Assembly (NCBI RefSeq): GCF_004153445.1
Contig: NZ_SDQC01000001.1
Location: 434,001 to 498,000 of the forward strand
DNA: 64,000 nucleotides
From: Allopusillimonas soli
Lineage (GTDB): Bacteria; Pseudomonadota; Gammaproteobacteria; Burkholderiales; Burkholderiaceae_B
Direction: 5' to 3'
This document shows, piece by piece, positions 57,080 to 64,000 of this stretch. Below the pieces are notes generated by a model that was not told the DNA's origin, ran no database searches, and saw only the letters and a list, made by a program, of their open reading frames with translations. The first letter of the stretch is position 1. Every line of letters starts with the position of its first letter. A program made the position numbers and the translations under genes.

Positions 57080-57658
57080 ATGCGTGTCACCAAAGAACAA
57101 TTCGCCGAGAATCGGGAACATATTCTGGTTGCCGCCGGAGAGCTGTTCCGCGAGAAGGGCTTCGACGGCATCAGTATTGCGGAGGTCATGAAGGCAGCCG
57201 GCCTGACTCATGGCGGCTTCTATCGCCACTTCGAGTCCAAGGAAGACCTTTTGTCCAAGGCCTGCGAGGCCGTGCTCGAGGGCGGCGCGCAGCGCTGGGC
57301 GCAGACCGCGCAGGCTGAACCTGACAAGGCGTTGGACATCATTGCCCAGCGCTATCTGTCGGAAGCCCATCTCGAAAGCCCCGGCAAGGGCTGCATCTAT
57401 GCCACCATGGCCAGTGACGCCGCACGCCAGTCGGACGCGATCCGCACCGCATTCGGCAATGGCCTGCAGGCCATGCTTGGCGTCCTTGCGCGCATTGTGC
57501 CGTGCCGCTCGCGCGCCGCCCGCCGCAAGCGGGCCATCGTCACCATGTCCCAGTTGGTAGGGGCCATGGTGCTGGCGCGCGCGGTGAACGATCCCGTGCT
57601 CGCCAGGGAGATTCTTTCGGCAAGCGCCAATGATATCAAGACCCGCGAAAGCGACTGA
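57080..57658 (+). CDS. TetR-family transcriptional regulator
   Basis: 192-residue repressor. N-terminal HTH: FAENREHILVAAGELFREKGFDGISIAEVMKAAGLTHGGFYRHFESKEDLL. The ligand domain contains GKGCIYATMASDAARQ, as in AcrR/NemR-like groups. The ATG at 57080 is preferred to 57062. Likely regulates itself and the divergent MFS gene. Ligand unknown. Confidence 0.93.
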   Translation: MRVTKEQFAENREHILVAAGELFREKGFDGISIAEVMKAAGLTHGGFYRHFESKEDLLSKACEAVLEGGAQRWAQTAQAEPDKALDIIAQRYLSEAHLESPGKGCIYATMASDAARQSDAIRTAFGNGLQAMLGVLARIVPCRSRAARRKRAIVTMSQLVGAMVLARAVNDPVLAREILSASANDIKTRESD

Positions 57659-57710
57659 CCAGCGCGCGCCATGCGCATCGGGTCAATGGCTGTGAATGCG
57701 AGGGAGGACT

Positions 57711-58361
57711 ATGAGCGACGAACCCTTACGGCGAATCAGCACGCTGACCCTGGCGCACTACGATGCGAATGCGGACAGCTTCCAGGCCGGTACACGCGAT
57801 CATGACGTCAGCCAGAATATTGCCGCCCTGCTGCGCCATATCGAGGCAGCGCCTCCCTATACCCTGCTGGATGTGGGCTGCGGCCCCGGCCGAGATCTGA
57901 AAACGTTCACTGCCATGGGACATCGCGCCATCGGCCTGGATGGCGCGGCGCGGTTTGTGAAAATGGCCCGCCGGGAATCCGGTTGCGAAGTGTGGCAGCA
58001 GGACCTCTTCCATCCCGATTTACCGCCAGGCTTCTTCGACGGCATCTTTGCCAACGCAGTGCTTTTTCATGTGCCCACCCGGATCCTGCCCAAAGTCCTC
58101 AAGGCCTTGCGCGCCTCACTAAAGCCCGGCGGCGTGCTCTTCTCCTCCAACCCACGAGGGAATAACCACGAGGGCTGGCATGGCTCGCGCTACGGCGCGT
58201 ATCATGATCTGGCTGGATGGCGGGCCTTGATGCGCCACGCGGGCTTTGAGGAACTGGAGCACTACTACCGCCCCGAAGGCCTGCCCAGGGAACAGCAGCC
58301 CTGGCTGGCCAGCGTGTGGCGGCGCACGCTCAGCCCGCCTGTGCCGGCAGATCGGGAATGA
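57711..58361 (+). CDS. Class I SAM-dependent methyltransferase
   Basis: 216-residue methyltransferase. SAM-binding motif I is LLDVGCGPGRDLKTFTAMGH, with acidic motif II in IGLDGAARFVKMA. The later part FDGIFANAVLFHVPTRILPKVLKALRASLKPGGVLFSSNP is typical of ubiquinone/menaquinone-type small-molecule methyltransferases. GGAGG before the ATG at 57711. Substrate unknown. The last 32 bp overlap the convergent GNAT gene. Confidence 0.9.
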   Translation: MSDEPLRRISTLTLAHYDANADSFQAGTRDHDVSQNIAALLRHIEAAPPYTLLDVGCGPGRDLKTFTAMGHRAIGLDGAARFVKMARRESGCEVWQQDLFHPDLPPGFFDGIFANAVLFHVPTRILPKVLKALRASLKPGGVLFSSNPRGNNHEGWHGSRYGAYHDLAGWRALMRHAGFEELEHYYRPEGLPREQQPWLASVWRRTLSPPVPADRE

Positions 58362-58764
58362 GGCGACGGCCCAAGCTCACAGCCTCGTCCTGCGCGTAGC
58401 CAAGGCTTTCATAAAAGGCGATGACCTGCGTGTTGGTGTTGCGAACCAACAGATTGATCTTGGGGCAGCCGCGCTCGATCAACAGCCGTTCGGCTTCACG
58501 CATCAGCGCCTTGCCATGGGACTGACCGCGGAATGCCGGATCCACCGCCAGGTAATACACCCAGCCGCGATGGCCATCGAAGCCCACCATGGCGGTCGCC
58601 ATGACGCGCCCCGCTTCCGTGCCGACGAGAAACAGCTCCGGCTGCTCGGTCAGTTTGCGCTCAATATCGCGATGCGGATTATTCCACGGGCGGATAAGCC
58701 CGCACGCATTCCACAGCGCGACAACGGACGCTTCGTCCCTGGATTGATATGGTCTGATTTCCAT
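58330..58764 (-). CDS. GNAT acetyltransferase, YpeA-like
   Basis: 144-residue N-acetyltransferase. It has MEIRPYQSRDEASVVALWNACGLIRPWNNPHRDI and the acetyl-CoA site VYYLAVDPAFRGQSHGKALMREAERLLIERGCPKINLLVRNTN, followed by VIAFYESLGYAQDEAVSLGRRL. This pattern matches E. coli YpeA. The ATG at 58764 is chosen because the fold starts there. The substrate is unknown. Confidence 0.9.
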   Translation of the reverse strand: MEIRPYQSRDEASVVALWNACGLIRPWNNPHRDIERKLTEQPELFLVGTEAGRVMATAMVGFDGHRGWVYYLAVDPAFRGQSHGKALMREAERLLIERGCPKINLLVRNTNTQVIAFYESLGYAQDEAVSLGRRLIPDLPAQAG

Positions 58765-58947
58765 GATACGGAGGCCTTCCAATGTGCAGGCGAAATATCT
58801 TATCCGTGTTTCGCGCCGCCGGCAAAATACGGCGATCATGTCTTTTGTCTGCGTTCGATGCTACACTCGGCTCGTTCCTCGCAGACCTTGCCATGAGCCA
58901 CGCTCTGGCACGACGAATGCGCAAATCAAGACCACAAGGGGACGCCC

Positions 58948-59169
58948 ATGTACCATATATTTCAAATTCTCGGCGCCATACTTACCGGCGCTGCACTTGG
59001 CACCATACTCGGCCCTCGTGTCCCGGCTCGTTTCATCGGCGGCATTATCGCCATAGCGCTGGGGCTCATCACTATCTTCACCGGCCAATGGCTCACCCTG
59101 GCTGTCGGCGCCGCCGTGCTGTTCGTTGCGCAGATCCTTCCGGGCGGCAACGCTTCATCCAAAGCCTGA
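58948..59169 (+). CDS. Small two-helix membrane protein
   Basis: 73 residues with two hydrophobic Gly/Ala-rich helices (about 5-22 and 29-64, the latter probably a hairpin), and RVPARF between them. A good Shine-Dalgarno AAGGGGAC precedes the ATG. No family recognised. It lies 52 bp upstream of the peroxiredoxin gene on the same strand and may be co-transcribed. Confidence 0.65.
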   Translation: MYHIFQILGAILTGAALGTILGPRVPARFIGGIIAIALGLITIFTGQWLTLAVGAAVLFVAQILPGGNASSKA

Positions 59170-59221
59170 TCGCGCAGAAACCAGCCAGAGCCTGACACGC
59201 CGCAAGCAATCAGGAGTCATC

Positions 59222-59761
59222 ATGTTCAGGAAACTGTGGAAGCCCATTTTGTTGACTGTGGGGCTCGCGTTGCACATGGTGCCAGTCCAGGCTCTCGAAG
59301 TGGGCGACATGGCACCCGACTTTCAGTTGCCAGGCACCGACGGCAAAGTGCACAGACTCGCCGATTATCGGGGCAAGCAGGCCGTTGTGCTGGCCTGGTT
59401 TCCCAAAGCCTACACCTCAGGCTGCACCATCGAATGCAAATCCCTCGCCGAAAATGGGCATCGGATTCAGGAGTTCGATGTCACCTACTTCATGGCCAGT
59501 GTCGACCCGCTCGAAGCCAACACAGGCTTCGCCGCCGAGAACAACGCAGACTTTCCGCTGCTGAGCGACGAGGATAAATCCGTGGCCAAGGCTTATGGCG
59601 TGCTGGGCATGCTGGGTGTCGCCAAGCGGCATACGTTCTACATAGACCGGGACGGCCGCATCCTGAAGATCGACACGCATATCAATCCGGCCACCTCGGC
59701 CGAAGACATGATAGCCAACCTTGTCAAGCTAGGCGTGCCGCGCCGCCCCGGCGCCCGGTAG
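59222..59761 (+). CDS. Periplasmic peroxiredoxin, BCP/AhpC-TSA type
   Basis: 179-residue thiol peroxidase. A signal peptide (KPILLTVGLALHMVPVQA, cleavage before LEVGD) directs export. The catalytic segment is WFPKAYTSGCTIECKSL, giving a peroxidatic Cys and a second Cys four residues later as in BCP-type enzymes. ATG at 59222 chosen because the signal peptide begins there. Reduces hydroperoxides; its reductant is unknown. Confidence 0.9.
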   Translation: MFRKLWKPILLTVGLALHMVPVQALEVGDMAPDFQLPGTDGKVHRLADYRGKQAVVLAWFPKAYTSGCTIECKSLAENGHRIQEFDVTYFMASVDPLEANTGFAAENNADFPLLSDEDKSVAKAYGVLGMLGVAKRHTFYIDRDGRILKIDTHINPATSAEDMIANLVKLGVPRRPGAR

Positions 59762-59855
59762 ACGCCCTGGCGCGAAAAGCGACTCCATCTCGCTGCGCAG
59801 CCGATACGCCGAGGTCGACGTATCCATATCCACATCATTCTTCAGGCGCCGCTTA

Positions 59856-59885
59856 CCATGGCAGGCGGCCAGACGCCTGCCATGG
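59856..59885. other. Perfect 12-bp hairpin between peroxiredoxin and pirin genes
   Basis: CCATGGCAGGCG-GCCAGA-CGCCTGCCATGG, starting 95 bp after the peroxiredoxin stop and ending 5 bp before the pirin stop codon on the other strand. It has no T run. Likely a transcript-end structure for convergent genes. Confidence 0.65.
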
Positions 59886-59890
59886 CCGGG

Positions 59891-60595
59891 TCAGCCTGCC
59901 ACGTCCACCAGGACGAGCTCGGCATCTTCGACAGCCGTGACCGTGATGCTGTCCACATCCCGAATGGCCGCGCCGTCGCGCGCGTTGAGTTCGACGCCAT
60001 CCACCATGACCCGCCCGGTAGCCGGCACCAGGTAGCCATAGCGGCCACTATCTGCAAAGCGATAGGTGGCACTCTCGCCCGCCTTCAGCGTGGCGCCCAG
60101 CACGCGGCCATTGGCCTGAATGGGCAATGCATCATCGTCACCGTCGATGCCGCTCGCCAGCGCGATGAACTGGCCGGATCGATCAGCCTTTGGAAATGGC
60201 TTGGCTCCCCAGGCCGGAGGATTGCCGCGCCGGTCGGGCATGATCCATATCTGGAATATCCGGGTCGGCACCTGCTCCAGGTTGTATTCGGAATGGCGTA
60301 TGCCCGTACCCGCGCTCATGACCTGCACGTCGCCGGCCTCGGTGCGGCCGTGGTTGCCTTGATCGTCGCGGTGCGAAATCGCGCCTTCCCGCACATACGT
60401 GATGATTTCCATGTCGGCGTGCGGATGAGGCGGAAAGCCGGTACCCGGAGCAATGGTATCGTCATTCCAGACACGCAGGCCGCCCCATTGCACGCGATCT
60501 TCGTCGAAGTAGGATGCGAAGGAAAAGTGATGCCTGGCGTTCAGCCAGCCATGATTGGCCGCACCAAGACTGTCAAACGGACGGCGTTCGATCAT
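59891..60595 (-). CDS. Pirin family protein (YhhW-like)
   Basis: 234-residue bicupin. Metal ligands are in the N-terminal cupin: FPPHPHADMEIITYV and GTGIRHSEYN (three His and one Glu). E. coli YhhW has quercetinase activity; other pirins are redox or transcription cofactors, so the role is open. AAGGAGA precedes the ATG at 60595 on the minus strand. Upstream DNA is AT-rich and contains a repeated motif array 170 bp away. Confidence 0.92.
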   Translation of the reverse strand: MIERRPFDSLGAANHGWLNARHHFSFASYFDEDRVQWGGLRVWNDDTIAPGTGFPPHPHADMEIITYVREGAISHRDDQGNHGRTEAGDVQVMSAGTGIRHSEYNLEQVPTRIFQIWIMPDRRGNPPAWGAKPFPKADRSGQFIALASGIDGDDDALPIQANGRVLGATLKAGESATYRFADSGRYGYLVPATGRVMVDGVELNARDGAAIRDVDSITVTAVEDAELVLVDVAG

Positions 60596-60937
60596 GTCGA
60601 TCTCCTTGAAAACTGGATTCAATGCTTGCAGTCTAGGCGCATTTTTATATAAATAAAATAGAAACAATCGAATAGCAAAGTTTCCATTTTTGATGGTTAA
60701 TGCGGCTTGAACCCTAAACGCATCCGACCCACCCGGCATGGCGCTTTCATGCATGCCCGCCGTCAAATAGGGTATTGATGGCCAAAATTACCCTATTTAA
60801 TGATGGCATTACCCTATTTCGTGCTCCCCGGCCCCAGCACGGACAAATCCGCGAAGGCACTGATCCAGGAATAAAGCGACTTGGACCGCAAAGCGCTGCC
60901 GCCAAGCGTTGACCGTGGGCTTTATGGCGATCGTAAG
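60596..60937. other. Intergenic region upstream of pirin, no gene seen
   Basis: 342 bp. The part next to pirin (60640-60690) is AT-rich and should hold its promoter. A motif array lies at 60765-60819. The rest to the ychF stop shows nothing I can name. No ORF with a credible ribosome site. Confidence 0.7.
60765..60819. promoter_or_regulatory. Three-copy TACCCTATTT motif array
   Basis: AAATAGGGTA at 60765-60774 (inverse orientation), then TACCCTATTT at 60789-60798 and 60810-60819. The last two are direct repeats 21 bp apart, each preceded by TGATGGC. Two helical turns of spacing suggests binding of a regulator on one face. No regulator gene is adjacent. Confidence 0.6.
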
Positions 60938-62029
60938 TCAGACGTTGAACAAGAAGTTCAGCACATCCCCGTCTTTCACCACATACTCCTTGCCCTCGGC
61001 CCGCATCTTGCCGGCCTCCTTGGCGCCATGCTCGCCTCTGCAGGCGATGTAGTCGTCATAGGAGATGGTTTGCGCACGGATGAAGCCGCGCTCGAAGTCG
61101 GTGTGGATGACGCCGGCTGCCTTGGGGGCGGTGTCGCCGATGCGGATGGTCCAGGCGCGCACTTCCTTGACACCCGCAGTGAAGTAGGTGTGCAGGCCCA
61201 ATAATGCATATGCAGCGCGGATGACACGGTTCAGGCCTGGCTCGTCCATGCCGATGTCTTCCAGGAAGACACGCTTGTCTTCGTCATCGAGTTCCGCAAT
61301 ATCGGCCTCGACGGCGGCGCACACGGCCACCACGGGCGCATGCTCGGCTTGCGCATACTTGCGGACGGCGTCCAGATGTGGATTGTTTTCGAAACCATCT
61401 TCGCGCACATTCGCCACGTACATACAGCGCTTGGCGGTGATGAAACAAAACTGCCTGATGAGCGCGAGCTCGTCCTCATCCAGGTCAAGCGAACGGACGG
61501 GCCGTGCCTCGTTGAGCACAGGAATGATTTTCTCCAGCATGGCGACCAGCTTGATGCCTTCCTTGTCGCCTGCTCGCGCGGTTTTCTGGTGGCGCTGCAA
61601 AGCCTTTTCGGCAGTGGCCAGGTCGGCCAGGGCCAGCTCGGTGTTGATGACTTCGATGTCGGACACGGGATCGACCCTACCCGCGACGTGCACCACATTT
61701 TCATCCTCGAAGCAACGCACCACATGCACGATGGCGTCGGTTTCCCGTATGTTGGCCAGAAACTGGTTGCCCAGCCCCTCGCCCTTGGATGCGCCCGCCA
61801 CCAGGCCTGCAATGTCCACGAATTCCACTACGGCCGGCAGGATGCGTTCGGGTTTGACGATCTCGGCCAGGGCGGCAAGGCGCGCATCGGGTACTTCCAC
61901 CACGCCCACATTGGGCTCGATGGTGCAGAAGGGATAGTTCTCGGCCGAAATGCCAGCCTTGGTCAAGGCATTGAACAGCGTTGATTTTCCGACGTTGGGC
62001 AGGCCAACGATGCCGCATTGCAGAGCCAT
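60938..62029 (-). CDS. ychF: Redox-regulated ATPase YchF (Obg-like)
   Basis: 363-residue Obg-family P-loop protein that hydrolyses [21 protein letters not shown] is the P-loop, with [14 protein letters not shown] and [40 protein letters not shown] typical of YchF, and a C-terminal TGS domain ending [17 protein letters not shown]. The ATG at 62029 gives the standard N-terminus. It is commonly next to pth, and here a CPBP-family gene separates them. Confidence 0.96.
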   Translation of the reverse strand: MALQCGIVGLPNVGKSTLFNALTKAGISAENYPFCTIEPNVGVVEVPDARLAALAEIVKPERILPAVVEFVDIAGLVAGASKGEGLGNQFLANIRETDAIVHVVRCFEDENVVHVAGRVDPVSDIEVINTELALADLATAEKALQRHQKTARAGDKEGIKLVAMLEKIIPVLNEARPVRSLDLDEDELALIRQFCFITAKRCMYVANVREDGFENNPHLDAVRKYAQAEHAPVVAVCAAVEADIAELDDEDKRVFLEDIGMDEPGLNRVIRAAYALLGLHTYFTAGVKEVRAWTIRIGDTAPKAAGVIHTDFERGFIRAQTISYDDYIACRGEHGAKEAGKMRAEGKEYVVKDGDVLNFLFNV

Positions 62030-62094
62030 GAGTGTCCTGAATAAAGAAGAATGAATAAAGGGTCTATTGTAGTAGGTAGCGCACGGCCGGCGGC

Positions 62095-63048
62095 CTACAT
62101 GGCCTGGGTGGCGATATCGGTGAACTGCAGCAGCAGCCATACCACCAGCAACGGACCTCCGTTGAATGCGCCATGCAGCAACATGGAAGCGCCTATGCCG
62201 CGCCGCACGCGCATCCATCCCAGCACCAAGCCAGTCACCCATTGCGGCAGCACCAGCAGCGGCAACAACCACCAGGGCGTTTGATGCAGGTTGAAGTTGT
62301 ACAGATGCACGGCGGCAAACGCCAACGACGCCAGGTGGAACATCAGCGGAAAAAGCCGCAGATAGGCACGCCGGTACCGCCAGGGCGTGGGCTGCAGTCC
62401 CCAAAGCCAATCGGGTCCGAGGCGTCGTCGCTTGCCGCCAGGCAGGCCGCTTGCCTCGGGCATTTCCCTCGTCATGTACGCCGATGTAGCGCCTGCAGCC
62501 GCGCCAGCCGGCGCCGCCGTATCATCGCCAGCGACAACGGCCTCCTTCTCAGCCGGTGACGCATGAGGGAATGCAGGCCGCCGCATCGGCGCCTTGCGGC
62601 CAATGAGCATGGGCCGCCAGCACAACAGCAGCAGCGCGGCCAGCGCAAACACCGCTGGCCATTTTGGGCCCGAAAGCATGATGCCAATGGCCGCAGGCAG
62701 CACCCACCATGCATTCACCGGGCGCCGCAGCCAGTAGCGAAAGACCAGCTCTTCCACGATAGGCGCCCAGAGCAAGGCCTGTAGCCACGGCATATTGTTG
62801 ATGTCAATACGATGCGTCGCCCCTCCTAGGCCTGCCGCGGACACCGCAATAGGCCCGAGGAAAACAAGGTTCACCAGCCACAGCAAGCCAGCCCATTGCA
62901 CGATGCGACGCAGGGGTACGCCGGGGAACCAATCGCGCCAGGCGCCGCGCGCTGGTCCCCGGCAAGGCAGCCTTGGCGCCACTTGCGGCTTGCGGACAAA
63001 GCGCAGGAAGTCGCGCCACTCGGCGCGCAGGCCCCGCTTGTCAGACAC
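62095..63048 (-). CDS. CPBP-family intramembrane protease-like protein
   Basis: 317-residue membrane protein. CPBP/CaaX-protease motifs are present: EExxxR in [23 protein letters not shown], and [10 protein letters not shown] hydrophilic insert of about 75 residues between TM segments ([20 protein letters not shown] to WRYRRAY) is longer than usual. The start overlaps the pth stop by 8 bp, so the two are coupled. Protease activity is a family inference. Confidence 0.85.
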   Translation of the reverse strand: MSDKRGLRAEWRDFLRFVRKPQVAPRLPCRGPARGAWRDWFPGVPLRRIVQWAGLLWLVNLVFLGPIAVSAAGLGGATHRIDINNMPWLQALLWAPIVEELVFRYWLRRPVNAWWVLPAAIGIMLSGPKWPAVFALAALLLLCWRPMLIGRKAPMRRPAFPHASPAEKEAVVAGDDTAAPAGAAAGATSAYMTREMPEASGLPGGKRRRLGPDWLWGLQPTPWRYRRAYLRLFPLMFHLASLAFAAVHLYNFNLHQTPWWLLPLLVLPQWVTGLVLGWMRVRRGIGASMLLHGAFNGGPLLVVWLLLQFTDIATQAM

Positions 63049-63640
63049 GGTTGGCCTCGTGCAGTTGGTTGGTGGCTTGGGGAAAGTCGCCGCGCAACAG
63101 CGCGGGTGTAATGGCGCGGCAGCGGTCGATCACTGACTCGATGCCTTTCAGCTCGTCGGCACGGGGACGTTCCAGCACAAAGGCGATGACCGGCTCGGCC
63201 AGGCCCAGCGTGCGAGGGTGGCCGATACCGATGCGCAAGCGCCAGAAATCGGAACTGGAGAAAGCCGATTGGATGTCGCGCAGGCCGTTATGCCCGGCAT
63301 GGCCGCCACCGCGCTTGAGTTTGACGCTGCCTGGCATGAGGTCCAGCTCGTCGTGCAGCACAAGCACCTGGTCGGGCGCCAGCTTGTAATAGCGCATGAG
63401 CGCCCCCGCCGCCTGGCCGGAACGATTCATGAATGTGGTGGGCTTGGCGATAATGACATTCTCGCCTTCGAACCTGGCCTTGGCCACCTGGGCGAAGAAT
63501 CCTTTTTCCATGGAAAAGCTGGCGCCCAGGTCGTCGGCCAGATGGTCGGCAAGCCAGAAGCCAGCATTGTGCCGAGTGGTTTCGTATTGCGGGCCCGGGT
63601 TGCCCAAGCCTATGATGAGACGGATCGCTGACGTTGTCAT
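63041..63640 (-). CDS. pth: Peptidyl-tRNA hydrolase
   Basis: 199-residue esterase that recycles stalled peptidyl-tRNA. Catalytic residues: Asn and His in [22 protein letters not shown], Asp in [29 protein letters not shown], and Asn in [11 protein letters not shown]. Same length and order as E. coli Pth. Lies downstream of rplY as in many bacteria, but a terminator-like hairpin separates them. Confidence 0.97.
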   Translation of the reverse strand: MTTSAIRLIIGLGNPGPQYETTRHNAGFWLADHLADDLGASFSMEKGFFAQVAKARFEGENVIIAKPTTFMNRSGQAAGALMRYYKLAPDQVLVLHDELDLMPGSVKLKRGGGHAGHNGLRDIQSAFSSSDFWRLRIGIGHPRTLGLAEPVIAFVLERPRADELKGIESVIDRCRAITPALLRGDFPQATNQLHEANRV

Positions 63641-63658
63641 GGGGGAAGTCTACACAAT

Positions 63659-63694
63659 AAAAACCCCTGTGGGCCAAGCTGGCCGCACAGGGGT
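63659..63694 (-). terminator. Intrinsic terminator downstream of rplY
   Basis: CCCCTGTG (63664-63671) pairs with CACAGGGG (63686-63693), with inner GGCC/GGCC pairing, and on the minus strand is followed by a T run (A run 63659-63663 on the plus strand). It lies between rplY and pth, so partial termination is possible. Confidence 0.8.
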
Positions 63695-63740
63695 CGCAAA
63701 GCACAGCGAAGTGCGGAAGCCGCTTCCGCGACGATTCGCC

Positions 63741-64000
63741 TTACTCGGTCGTACCTTCGTCCGCGGGCGCTTCGCCATCGGCTTCGCCATCGTCGCCACC
63801 GCCACCAGGCTTGGACAGCGCCGCAGCCAGGACCAGCTTGCTTTCCGCGCCGCCATGCGCGACGTGCGCAATATGCTTGACACCTTCGGGCAGCGTGATG
63901 TCTTCAAGGAAGACGTTGCCGCCGGATTCCAGGTTGGCAAGGTCGACCTCGATGAACTTCGGCAGGTCGGAGGGCAGGCAGGTGACCTCCAGCTCGGTAA
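63741..64000 (-). CDS. rplY: 50S ribosomal protein L25 / Ctc (5' part outside window)
   Basis: C-terminal part of the long, CTC-type L25 that binds 5S rRNA. Visible sequence includes CLPSDLPKFIEVDLANLESGGNVFLEDITLPEGVKHIAHVAHG and an acidic Gly-rich tail ending DEGTTE. The N-terminal L25 domain and start codon are beyond the window edge. It is normally followed by pth, as here. Confidence 0.93.
   Translation of the reverse strand, partial: TELEVTCLPSDLPKFIEVDLANLESGGNVFLEDITLPEGVKHIAHVAHGGAESKLVLAAALSKPGGGGDDGEADGEAPADEGTTE

Noticed and set aside
1-64000. tRNA genes, CRISPR arrays, insertion sequences or prophage
   Set aside because: I read the intergenic stretches on both strands and saw no cloverleaf-like element, spacer-repeat pattern, transposase or integrase.

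Overview
The window looks like chromosomal DNA of a beta-proteobacterium of the order Burkholderiales, most likely family Alcaligenaceae (Bordetella, Achromobacter or Pusillimonas relatives). This rests on the high G+C, the protein sequences, a glnS-minCDE arrangement, a soluble FdsGBA-type formate dehydrogenase and a tandem-duplicated UvrA. Taxonomy is inferred from protein resemblance only. I see no tRNA, rRNA, prophage, insertion sequence or CRISPR array. The window is densely coded and mostly ordinary, with regulatory DNA in the divergent intergenic regions.

Layout. 1-2036: a two-component pair (response regulator cut by the window start, EnvZ-like kinase), convergent with 2005-4430, a cytochrome bd-type pair whose CydA-like subunit has lost every heme ligand. 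4538-8392: glnS, minC, minD, minE, ending in a terminator. 8468-12656: an iron-uptake unit with a Fur-box-like site, a TonB-dependent siderophore receptor, a PiuC-type dioxygenase and an FMN hydroxyacid oxidase. 12712-17312: small lipoprotein, isochorismatase-family hydrolase, ettA, an acidic hypothetical protein, a glycosyltransferase and a 42-residue very basic small ORF. 17577-25391: a LexA box, a 1953-residue double UvrA, then overlapping pabB and pabC. 25408-33708: acyl-CoA dehydrogenase, tcdA, ChaC, pdxH, flavin reductase, FAD oxidoreductase, purU and ggt.

33705-37694: a LysR regulator (coupled to ggt) faces a ThDP-dependent enzyme and glutaryl-CoA dehydrogenase across a perfect palindrome. 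37651-48738 is a formate and molybdenum island: mobA, moaA and a ModE/periplasmic-binding-protein-like regulator on one strand, and fdsG, fdsB, fdsA, fdhD, fdsD, a frameshifted oxalate/formate-type MFS transporter and a 39-residue membrane partner on the other. The products fit together: MoaA and MobA make the bis-MGD cofactor, FdhD sulfurates it, FdsGBAD oxidises formate with NAD, and the transporter presumably moves formate or a related acid.

48783-50966: GST, universal stress protein, DUF442 phosphatase and a GNAT enzyme. 50985-53183: a nitric-oxide response unit (truncated hemoglobin, NnrS, NsrR) with a near-consensus NsrR operator over its promoter. 53205-64000: serA, argC, an MFS transporter with a divergent TetR regulator and operator, methyltransferase, GNAT, small membrane protein, periplasmic peroxiredoxin, pirin, ychF, a CPBP-family membrane protein, pth and the 3' part of rplY.

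The most unusual items are the heme-ligand-free CydA, the LexA-controlled tandem UvrA coupled to pabB, the 42-residue basic ORF, the frameshifted formate transporter, and a repeated ATTACCCTATTT motif upstream of pirin that no adjacent regulator explains.
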